A stretch of DNA of 64,000 bases from an uncultured Lachnospiraceae bacterium (GTDB lineage Bacteria > Bacillota > Clostridia > Lachnospirales > Lachnospiraceae): contig CAJTQI010000001.1 of assembly GCA_910578645.1 (NCBI GenBank), forward strand, positions 310,001 to 374,000, given 5' to 3'. This document shows positions 25,469 to 33,054 of the stretch, piece by piece (the stretch's first letter is position 1; each line of letters begins with the position of its first letter). The notes beneath the pieces are model-generated. The model was not told where the DNA came from and did no database searches. It worked only from the letters and a program-made list of their open reading frames with translations. The position numbers and the translations under genes were made by a program.

Positions 25469-25598
25469 AGGCGCAGTTTCCAGATTACGCCAAAATCTGC
25501 ACAACATTATTATTTTAACTATTTCTGGTTATGCTTAAGTATAGTTTCCGCTTTTACTTAGAAAAATATGTATTTGCAGGAAGGAATTCCATAATTAT

Positions 25599-27110
25599 AT
25601 GCTATTTAATTCATATATTTTTATCTTTATATTTCTGCCCCTAGTACTGACCGGGTGGTACACATTAAACCATTACGGAAGGTATTCACTCGCCAAATTT
25701 TTTCTGGCGGGTATGTCCTTATGGTTTTATGGCTATTTCAATGCTTACTATCTTGCAATCATTCTGTGCAGCATCGGGGCTAATTATCTGTTAAGTTATC
25801 TCCTGACGCGGGTGCCTGACAGTTCGCCCCGCGTGGTGTTCTTAAACCGCGTTGGATTATTTACCGGAATTATCCTAAACCTGGGTATATTATTTTACTT
25901 TAAGTATTATGATTTCTTTATTGAAAATATAAACTTTGCTTTCCATACGGATTACACGTTGAAACATATACTACTGCCCCTTGGTATCAGCTTTTTTACA
26001 TTCCAGCAGTTATCCTTTATCATCGACAGATGCCTTGGAAAATCGGAACATTATTCCCTGCTCAACTACGTTACTTTTGTGACCTTTTTTCCACAGTTGA
26101 TTGCAGGGCCTATTGTTTTATATAAAGAAATGATTCCTCAGTTTGAGGATACTTCCAAGCGCAGCTTCAACCCGCCTTCTTTTTCCAGGGGTATCTATCT
26201 GTTCATATTAGGGCTTACGAAAAAAGTGCTGTTGGCAGATACCTTCGCATTGATGGCAAACTACGGCTTCGCACAGACTTTTTCCCTGGACAGTATTTCC
26301 ACAGTGGCCGTTATTTTATCTTATACATTTGAACTTTACTTTGATTTTAGCGGTTACTCCGATATGGCTATGGGACTTGGCAAGATGTTTAATATTGAGC
26401 TGCCCGTAAACTTTAACGCGCCTTACCGCGCATGCAGCATCAAAGAATTTTGGCAAAGATGGCATATTACGCTTTCCCGGTTTTTTATCACCTATGTATA
26501 CATTCCCCTGGGAGGCAGCAAAAAAGGCAGAGTGCGGATGTTAATCAACACCTTCATCATCTTTTTGTTAAGCGGCTTATGGCATGGCGCGGCATGGACT
26601 TACGTTGCCTGGGGCGCCATGCACGGACTGTTAGTAGTATGGGATAATCTGGGCATTATAGGTGTAAAAGGACATGACGGGAAAAGACCGGCACGTTTCC
26701 AGATTCCTCCGTGGCTTGGATGGATTTTTACATTTACACTGTTTAACATGTCCCTCTTTTTCTTCAGAAGCGGAAGTATGAAAGCTGCCATCCAGCTATT
26801 TAAAAATTTATTCTCCGGAAACTTTACGGGCAAGATTTATGAAATCGCCGCACAGCTTGATATCTCTGAAATCTATGTCATTAGACAGGCACTGGACTTG
26901 ACGGCGCCGGATTTTGTGAAATATATGTACCTGATATTCATGTTCTTTCTCTTTATCCTGGCATTTTGGCTGATTTCAAAGCCCAACGCTTATGAGCGGG
27001 CCATGAAAGGTGAACTGACTTCCAAACGCTGCTGGGGCATTTGTATCCTGCTTATTTGGTGTATTGTATCATTATCTCAAGTGAGTACATTTTTGTATTT
27101 CAATTTTTAA
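25599..27110 (+). CDS. MBOAT-family membrane O-acyltransferase (AlgI/DltB-like)
   Basis: Moves acyl (usually acetyl) groups across the membrane to a surface polymer. The 503-aa protein has about eleven hydrophobic helices. FPQLIAGPIVLYKEM (about residue 165), the DFSGYSDMAMGLGKMF block (about residue 251) and the catalytic-histidine segment LSGLWHGAAWTYVAWGAMHG (about residue 324) are the family hallmarks. The ribosome site AGGAAGG precedes the ATG. It is followed 13 bp later by an SGNH-like protein, the usual partner that completes transfer outside the membrane. The target polymer cannot be told from the sequence. Confidence 0.93.
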   Translation: MLFNSYIFIFIFLPLVLTGWYTLNHYGRYSLAKFFLAGMSLWFYGYFNAYYLAIILCSIGANYLLSYLLTRVPDSSPRVVFLNRVGLFTGIILNLGILFYFKYYDFFIENINFAFHTDYTLKHILLPLGISFFTFQQLSFIIDRCLGKSEHYSLLNYVTFVTFFPQLIAGPIVLYKEMIPQFEDTSKRSFNPPSFSRGIYLFILGLTKKVLLADTFALMANYGFAQTFSLDSISTVAVILSYTFELYFDFSGYSDMAMGLGKMFNIELPVNFNAPYRACSIKEFWQRWHITLSRFFITYVYIPLGGSKKGRVRMLINTFIIFLLSGLWHGAAWTYVAWGAMHGLLVVWDNLGIIGVKGHDGKRPARFQIPPWLGWIFTFTLFNMSLFFFRSGSMKAAIQLFKNLFSGNFTGKIYEIAAQLDISEIYVIRQALDLTAPDFVKYMYLIFMFFLFILAFWLISKPNAYERAMKGELTSKRCWGICILLIWCIVSLSQVSTFLYFNF

Positions 27111-27123
27111 AAAGGAATAACAG

Positions 27124-28179
27124 ATGAATACTGACCAGAAATTTATCAAATCATTTTTTATACGGATGTTTGTTTTCCTAGCAGCAGTGATTGCCTTGGT
27201 GGTTGTTTTTGACCCCTTTTACCAATACCATAAGCCGCTGCCCGGTTTAAAAGCCGTGCTCACCGACAAAGAATACCAGTGTATCGGCACATTGCGCACT
27301 TTTGACTACGACGCACTTATCGTCGGCTCCTCTGTCTGTGAGAATTATAACAACCACTGGTTTGACGACGGTTTCGGATGTACGGCTATCAAGGCAATCC
27401 GCTCCTACGGCGCCACCGCCGACCTGTGTTACCTGCTTGACAATGCATATGAAGGGCATGACTTAAAATATGTATTTTATAACATAGACCCTTCTTCTTT
27501 GTCGGCAAGTACGGAGCCAACCTATGCATCAACCGGATGTCCTATGTACCTGTATGACAGGAACCTACTGAATGATTATCCTTATCTTCTCAACAAAGAT
27601 GTTCTTATGGAAAAACTTCCTTATATGTTGGCTTATTCTTTTATCGACAGTTACGACGAGGGTGATTCCTACAACTGGGCACAGTGGAAGTATTTCGGAA
27701 AGGACATGGCTATGGGAATGTACACCCGCCCGCCTGTCATAAAGGACATGCAGCCGGAAACCGTGAACGCAGAACAACTTGCAGGGAATATTGCACTTCT
27801 CACTGCACAGGTGGAGGCACACCCGGAGACAACATTTAAATTTTTCTTCTCCCCATATTCTATGTTATGGTGGGATAACGCCTACAGAAACGGTGAGAGG
27901 GACGCTGTGATTTATAATGAAAAGCAGGCTGTTAAGACACTCTTACAATACCCTAATGTAGAAATTTATTTCTATCAGGATGACCGAGAGATTATCACAA
28001 ATTTAGACCATTATATGGATATGATTCACTTTTCCAAGGATATTAACTATGTTATCTATGATAAACTGGCAAAAGGAGAAGAACGGCTGACTATGGACAA
28101 CTATGAAGAGCGGTTTGATGCAATGTATGATTTATCGGAAGAGATTGTGGAAAAACTCATAAAAGAATACTATCACTGA
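27124..28179 (+). CDS. SGNH-like membrane-anchored acyltransferase partner (DltD/AlgJ type)
   Basis: A 351-residue protein with one N-terminal membrane helix (about residues 9-29) and an outside domain. IVGSSVCEN (about residue 64) supplies the candidate nucleophile Ser, and LDHYMDMIHFSKD (about residue 297) supplies the Asp-x-x-His pair of SGNH hydrolases. It directly follows the MBOAT gene, the arrangement seen for alginate, teichoic acid and other polymer acylation systems. It probably takes the acyl group delivered by MBOAT and transfers it to an extracellular glycan (inference from family and context). Confidence 0.8.
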   Translation: MNTDQKFIKSFFIRMFVFLAAVIALVVVFDPFYQYHKPLPGLKAVLTDKEYQCIGTLRTFDYDALIVGSSVCENYNNHWFDDGFGCTAIKAIRSYGATADLCYLLDNAYEGHDLKYVFYNIDPSSLSASTEPTYASTGCPMYLYDRNLLNDYPYLLNKDVLMEKLPYMLAYSFIDSYDEGDSYNWAQWKYFGKDMAMGMYTRPPVIKDMQPETVNAEQLAGNIALLTAQVEAHPETTFKFFFSPYSMLWWDNAYRNGERDAVIYNEKQAVKTLLQYPNVEIYFYQDDREIITNLDHYMDMIHFSKDINYVIYDKLAKGEERLTMDNYEERFDAMYDLSEEIVEKLIKEYYH

Positions 28180-28221
28180 TAACAGGAAAACAAAAGAAAC
28201 ACAGAAATGGAGACGGATATT

Positions 28222-28974
28222 ATGAAATTCATATCATGGAATGTCAACGGGTTAAGGGCATGTGTAGGCAAGGGATTTTTGGACTTTGTAAAAGACGAGG
28301 ATGCAGATATTTACTGTATCCAGGAGACTAAATTACAGAAAGGCCAGATTGATTTAGAGCTGCCTGGCTATCATCAATACTGGAATTATGCCGAAAAGAA
28401 AGGATACTCAGGAACTGCAGTTTTCGCAAAGGAAGAACCTCTCTCAGTAAGCTATGGAATAGGCGTCGAAGAGCACGACCATGAGGGACGCGTCATCACA
28501 TTGGAATATCCTGACTACTATCTTGCAACCGTATATACACCCAATTCCCAGAGTGAACTTGCCAGACTAGACTATCGTATGAAGTGGGAAGAAGATTTCT
28601 TATGTTATCTGAAAAAATTAGAAGAAAAGAAACCCGTTATCTTTTGCGGCGATTTAAACGTAGCGCATAAAGAAATTGATTTAAAGAATCCGAAGACTAA
28701 CCGTATGAATGCCGGTTTCACAGACGAAGAACGCGCCAAGTTTACCACGCTGACCGAGGCAGGTTTTATCGATACGTTCCGGTACTTCTATCCCGATTTG
28801 GAAGGCGCCTATTCCTGGTGGTCTTACCGTTTCAGCGCCAGGTCTAAGAATGCAGGGTGGCGCATTGACTATTTTCTTGTATCGCAATGTCTCGAAGACA
28901 GACTGCAGGACGCCATCATTTATAAAGACGTCATGGGTTCCGACCATTGCCCGGTGGGGTTACTAATGAAATGA
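28222..28974 (+). CDS. xth: Exodeoxyribonuclease III / AP endonuclease
   Basis: Cuts DNA at abasic sites and removes 3' blocking groups in base-excision repair. The 250-aa protein shows MKFISWNVNGLRA, DIYCIQETKLQ (catalytic Glu), VYTPNSQ, the CGDLNVAHKEIDL active-site Asp/Asn, and the terminal GSDHCPVGL His. The start MKFIS at 28222 is the conserved family start. Its TGA overlaps the CotH-like gene's ATG. A repair enzyme inside a surface-modification operon is probably incidental. Confidence 0.97.
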   Translation: MKFISWNVNGLRACVGKGFLDFVKDEDADIYCIQETKLQKGQIDLELPGYHQYWNYAEKKGYSGTAVFAKEEPLSVSYGIGVEEHDHEGRVITLEYPDYYLATVYTPNSQSELARLDYRMKWEEDFLCYLKKLEEKKPVIFCGDLNVAHKEIDLKNPKTNRMNAGFTDEERAKFTTLTEAGFIDTFRYFYPDLEGAYSWWSYRFSARSKNAGWRIDYFLVSQCLEDRLQDAIIYKDVMGSDHCPVGLLMK

Positions 28975-30776
28975 AAAAAAATACAAAACATAAAAATATG
29001 ACTCGCATATGCATGATAATCTTGTTCACCGTACTGCTATGTTTTATCACTTTAGAAGATTTTATAACAGATAGTGAAAACCATGTATCGGCAGGCAGCG
29101 CAGACGTATCTCTTGCAGAAAAACAACCTTATGTAATGGTAGAAGAACATAAGATTTCTCTTTGGGAAAAAGACGGGAAATACTATGCCTTTCTTCCTGC
29201 CGCATATAAAAATACTGAGTTGAAACCGGAAATTTCGGAAGGTATTGAGCTTTCCTCTATTGTGTGGATGTATTCCGAACATATTCCGGCTGTTTTTATC
29301 AATACTGATTCAGGCACATCCGAACACATAAACAGTGATAAGAATGTCAAAGAATCCGGCACCGTGACAGTACTGGAAGCAGACGGTACCGTCAGTTTGC
29401 GTCATCCACTGGAGTATATCAAGGGAAGAGGAAATACTTCCTATACTGAATTTGACAAGAAACCTTATCAAATTAAACTGACAAAATCCGTTCCATTCCT
29501 CGGAATGGATTCCGGCAAAAAATGGATTTTTATTTCTAACGCCCCTGATGCTTCTTTGCTACGGAATGCGCTTGCAAGGAAGCTTGCCAATCATTTAGGC
29601 CTTCCACAATCAGAAGAAGGAACCTTTATTGACCTCTATTTAAACGGGGAATATGTTGGGAATTACTATGTAGTAGAAAAAATAGAAATAAAAGAGAACA
29701 GGCTTCCCATAACAGATTTGGAAGAAGAGACAAAACATTTAAACAGAAATGAAGATTTCAGCTCTTACGAAACCGCATGGACTGACACCACCAAATCCAA
29801 ACAAATTCCAAAAAACCCGAAAGATATCACAGGCGGTTATTTGATTGAGAGGGATTTCGATAATCGGTTTTTAAAAGAAGTGGAAATCAATGAAAGCTAT
29901 TTTATAACAGAGGGAAAAGAACATTTTATAGTCCGCTCCCCGGAATATGCTTCACAGGAACAGATTGCCTATATAGAACAATATACACAGAGTGCAGAAA
30001 ACGCTATTCTTTCTCCTGAAGGCATTGATGGGAATACCGGAAAGTCTTATGAAGATTTAATTGACGTAGATTCTTTCGTCCGCAAATATTTGTTGGAGGA
30101 AGTAATCGCAAATTATGACGGAGGTGTAGCAAGTTCCTATTTCTATAAAGATTCCGACAAAAAGGACGGAAAATTATATGCAGGGTCCGTCTGGGATTAT
30201 GATATTTCATTTGGAAATGCGCCTTCTTACTTGGGCTATCTCTCTACATCACCCAACAGGCTCTCTAAACTCTCCGCCCACATTGATTCCTCGGTCTGGT
30301 TCCATAACTTATACACCAAACCGGAAGTTTATGAGAAAATTACTTTCTGTTATATGAATGAAATCAGTCCTTACCTAACTGTCCTGGCCGATGAAATTCT
30401 TCCCGAACTCTCCGAAACCACCGCCGCTTCCGCCGAGATGGACAAGCAGCGCTGGGAGCACATTTATATAGAGAACGGTTATCCGGGGGACAGAAACACA
30501 GAAATTGCTTTCCTGGAAGATTACATACATGGGCGCAAAGAGTTTCTGGACAAGACATGGATTGAACAGGTTACGGTACACCAAATTACATTACAGATTG
30601 ACGGCATCACCTATGCAACTTTGTATGCCTTCTACAATGAAACTTTACCGGAACTTCCTGATATAGAATTGGAAGGTGCACAATTTATGGGATGGGTATC
30701 CGCAGACAGTGGTATGCCGCCGGAACCAGACATGCCTGTACAGTCTGATATGGTGTTTCATGCTGTTATAGAATAA
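28971..30776 (+). CDS. CotH-like protein kinase with InlB-type C-terminal repeat
   Basis: A 601-aa protein with an N-terminal membrane anchor (about residues 13-30) and a large outside part. After a beta-rich segment comes the CotH domain: IKGRGNTSYTEFDKKPYQIKL, ASLLRNALARKLA, GEYVGNYYVVEKIEI, GGYLIERD and the late VWDYDISFGN. Spore coat CotH is an atypical protein kinase, so an extracellular or envelope kinase role is possible. The last 60 residues (FMGWVSADSGMPPEPDMPV...) resemble a Listeria InlB beta-repeat. The ATG at 28971 overlaps the xth stop. A strong terminator follows. Its substrate is unknown. Confidence 0.85.
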   Translation: MKKNTKHKNMTRICMIILFTVLLCFITLEDFITDSENHVSAGSADVSLAEKQPYVMVEEHKISLWEKDGKYYAFLPAAYKNTELKPEISEGIELSSIVWMYSEHIPAVFINTDSGTSEHINSDKNVKESGTVTVLEADGTVSLRHPLEYIKGRGNTSYTEFDKKPYQIKLTKSVPFLGMDSGKKWIFISNAPDASLLRNALARKLANHLGLPQSEEGTFIDLYLNGEYVGNYYVVEKIEIKENRLPITDLEEETKHLNRNEDFSSYETAWTDTTKSKQIPKNPKDITGGYLIERDFDNRFLKEVEINESYFITEGKEHFIVRSPEYASQEQIAYIEQYTQSAENAILSPEGIDGNTGKSYEDLIDVDSFVRKYLLEEVIANYDGGVASSYFYKDSDKKDGKLYAGSVWDYDISFGNAPSYLGYLSTSPNRLSKLSAHIDSSVWFHNLYTKPEVYEKITFCYMNEISPYLTVLADEILPELSETTAASAEMDKQRWEHIYIENGYPGDRNTEIAFLEDYIHGRKEFLDKTWIEQVTVHQITLQIDGITYATLYAFYNETLPELPDIELEGAQFMGWVSADSGMPPEPDMPVQSDMVFHAVIE

Positions 30777-30785
30777 AAATATTCA

Positions 30786-30832
30786 AAAGAAATCCCTAAA
30801 CTCAAAAATTTGTTTAGGGATTTCTTTTTATA
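30786..30832 (+). terminator. Rho-independent terminator after the CotH-like gene
   Basis: The stem AAAGAAATCCCTAAAC/GTTTAGGGATTTCTTT spans 16 bp with a 10-base loop and ends in a T-rich tail. It is symmetric enough to also serve the convergent MgtC gene. Confidence 0.9.
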
Positions 30833-30870
30833 TATAAATATCAAAATAGAAATGAAACAAGATAGAATAC

Positions 30871-31551
30871 TCACAGAAAATCCACCGACATCACTTCATC
30901 TAGTTTCATAAGAATATCGTAGATATCCGTGCGCTGTGCCGCTCGTTTTATATAAAGCACCAGATGCACGGAAATTCCTTCTCCCGCAACTTTCGGTTCA
31001 CTCATCTCCATAGAATCTATGATAATCCCCGCTTCTTTTAAGTTATGTATGACGACATGTAAATGCTGGTTTTTCTCCAAATCAATAAACACATTGCAGT
31101 AGCGGGAATGTTTCGTAGCAAACCGTTCTACGAAGGGAAGCAGATGGAGGGAAACTAACATCATTAACGTAATCAGTACACCGCCTTCGATAAACCCAAT
31201 CCCCACCGCAAGTCCTACACATGCGCTGGCCCAGAGCGTTGCGGCTGTCGTCAGTCCCCTGACCCGGTGTTTGGACACAATGATTGTTCCTACGCCGATA
31301 AAACCCACACCGCTGATTACCTGTGCCGCAAGACGGTTCATGTTCGCAAGTCCCGGAAAGTTAATCTGGATATACTGCTCTGTCAGCATCACAAGGGTGG
31401 CTCCAAGGCAGACGATAGTGATTGTTTTCGTACCCGCGCCACGGTGTTTCATACCCCGGTCTAAACCGATTACACCGCCCAAAACTGCTGATATAATGAC
31501 ACGAATCAAAATATTTTGTATATTCCACGCCGCAAAATTTCCAAGAACCAT
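30871..31551 (-). CDS. MgtC/SapB family membrane protein
   Basis: Small polytopic protein of 226 aa. The N-terminal half has about four or five helices with the family blocks AVLGGVIGLDRGMKHRGAGTKT (conserved acidic residue in helix 2), SGVGFIGVGTII and GLTTAATLWASACVGLAVG. The C-terminal half (about residue 150 on) is a soluble ACT-like domain. Members are linked to Mg2+ limitation or ATP-synthase control in some pathogens; the role in this organism is unknown. The start at 31551 has AGGAG upstream. It follows the XRE-PurM gene by 44 bp, so they may share a transcript. Confidence 0.92.
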   Translation of the reverse strand: MVLGNFAAWNIQNILIRVIISAVLGGVIGLDRGMKHRGAGTKTITIVCLGATLVMLTEQYIQINFPGLANMNRLAAQVISGVGFIGVGTIIVSKHRVRGLTTAATLWASACVGLAVGIGFIEGGVLITLMMLVSLHLLPFVERFATKHSRYCNVFIDLEKNQHLHVVIHNLKEAGIIIDSMEMSEPKVAGEGISVHLVLYIKRAAQRTDIYDILMKLDEVMSVDFL

Positions 31552-31595
31552 ACATTTTCTCCTATTACCGTTAATCTGTACCCTCATTTATCATG

Positions 31596-32846
31596 TCAAA
31601 CCCATTCTAACCGGTTTATAAATACCACCTTCTCCGGGCCATAGCAAATTCTGCCAACTTCATAACACCCATAGTATTGGGAAATGTGACGGATTACCGC
31701 CGCCGCATCTTTCCTACCGACTATAATCTGTAGTCCAACGCCACAGTTAAATGTGCGCAGCATTTCTTCATCGCTTATATTTCCGTTTTTCTTAATGTAT
31801 CTGAAAACAGGCAGCAAGCGTATCTTGGACAAATCAATCTCTGCCGTCATTCCATCCGGTATAATCCTTCCCAGATTGCCCTCTATCCCGCCCCCTGTAA
31901 TATGCGCCATACCATGTAAAATACCTTTTCCGAACAATCCCTTCACTGCTTTATAATATGGTGTATGGGGTTTCATAATCTGTTCTACGAAAGTTATGCC
32001 GTCAATCTTATCCAGTTTTATCTGCGGCATCTTGTCCATCAACATCCGCACAAGAGAATATCCGTTGGTATGCAGTCCGTTGGAAGCTACCGAGAGAACC
32101 ACGTCACCTTCCTCGATGGCTGAGCCATCTATAATATCTTTTTTCTCAACAATTCCCGCGATACTGGATGTCAAAACGTATACACCCGCATCCACAACAA
32201 GGGGTTGTATAGACGTCTCGCCTCCCACAAGGGAACACTCATTGTCCCGGCAGGCGTCCGATATACCTTTTACAAGGCTTTTTATCGTATCTTTTTCCGC
32301 GTTGCCGCAGACAATGGTATCCAACACTGCGAGAGGCTTCGCCCCCATAACGATAATATCATTTACCAGATGGTTAATCATGTCATGGCAAATCGACTCC
32401 GTATACCCATACTCCATGGCAAGTTTCTGTTTGGAGCCCGGCTCCTCCGCTTTCAATACAAGAACAGGCTCTTTCATCATCGGAAAATGTATATCATAAA
32501 GAGAAGCGAAAGCCCCTATCTTATTTAGCACACGTCTGTCACCGGTGTCCAGATGTCTGGCCATCTCTCTTTTGATGGTATCTGTGTAGGCGATATCCAC
32601 CCCTGCCTTACTGTAAGAAAGTCCGTCATCCAATTTGTCAATTCCTGTCAAAAGTTCATCTACCGTCACATTAAGCGCCATCGCCAAATCACATAAAATC
32701 TCTATATTTGGATAAGCGTTTCCTGTCTCCCACTTTGATACTGCCTGAAAAGAAATATTGAGTTTGTCAGCCAATTGTTGTTGTGTCATGCCAATTTCTT
32801 TTCTCTTATTCATAATAAAGTTACCGATTTTGACGCTGTCTGTCAT
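31596..32846 (-). CDS. XRE helix-turn-helix protein fused to PurM/AIR-synthase-like domain
   Basis: A 416-aa fusion. Residues about 8-65 form an XRE DNA-binding domain (MTQQQLADKLNISFQAVSKWETG). Residues about 78-416 align by eye with phosphoribosylformylglycinamidine cyclo-ligase (PurM): AGVDI, VNDIIVMGAKPLAVLD, CSLVGGETS (208-212), EKKDIIDGS, ASNGLHTNGYSLVR and AHITGGGIEGNLGR. The normal GTDGVGTKL loop reads KAEEPGSKQKL here (about residues 132-142), losing the conserved Asp, so catalysis may be lost. It may be a regulator sensing a purine-pathway metabolite. The start at 32846 has GGAGGATTC upstream. Neighbours (MgtC, GH3) do not point to a target. Confidence 0.85.
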   Translation of the reverse strand: MTDSVKIGNFIMNKRKEIGMTQQQLADKLNISFQAVSKWETGNAYPNIEILCDLAMALNVTVDELLTGIDKLDDGLSYSKAGVDIAYTDTIKREMARHLDTGDRRVLNKIGAFASLYDIHFPMMKEPVLVLKAEEPGSKQKLAMEYGYTESICHDMINHLVNDIIVMGAKPLAVLDTIVCGNAEKDTIKSLVKGISDACRDNECSLVGGETSIQPLVVDAGVYVLTSSIAGIVEKKDIIDGSAIEEGDVVLSVASNGLHTNGYSLVRMLMDKMPQIKLDKIDGITFVEQIMKPHTPYYKAVKGLFGKGILHGMAHITGGGIEGNLGRIIPDGMTAEIDLSKIRLLPVFRYIKKNGNISDEEMLRTFNCGVGLQIIVGRKDAAAVIRHISQYYGCYEVGRICYGPEKVVFINRLEWV

Positions 32847-33054
32847 ATGAATCCTCCATCTCTCTTTAGTCTGTAAACAACATTTTTTAAACATTTGGTT
32901 AATTAATGATAACCATAGGAAATGCAGTTTTACAATCATCAGCCATTAGAAGTTGTCAGGATAATTCAACTGACGGTAGAATCCCTATCTTTTTATCACA
33001 TTACGGCTTCATCAATTTTCTTTCTTGCCATTTGTCGTATAAATCCAAAACGTG

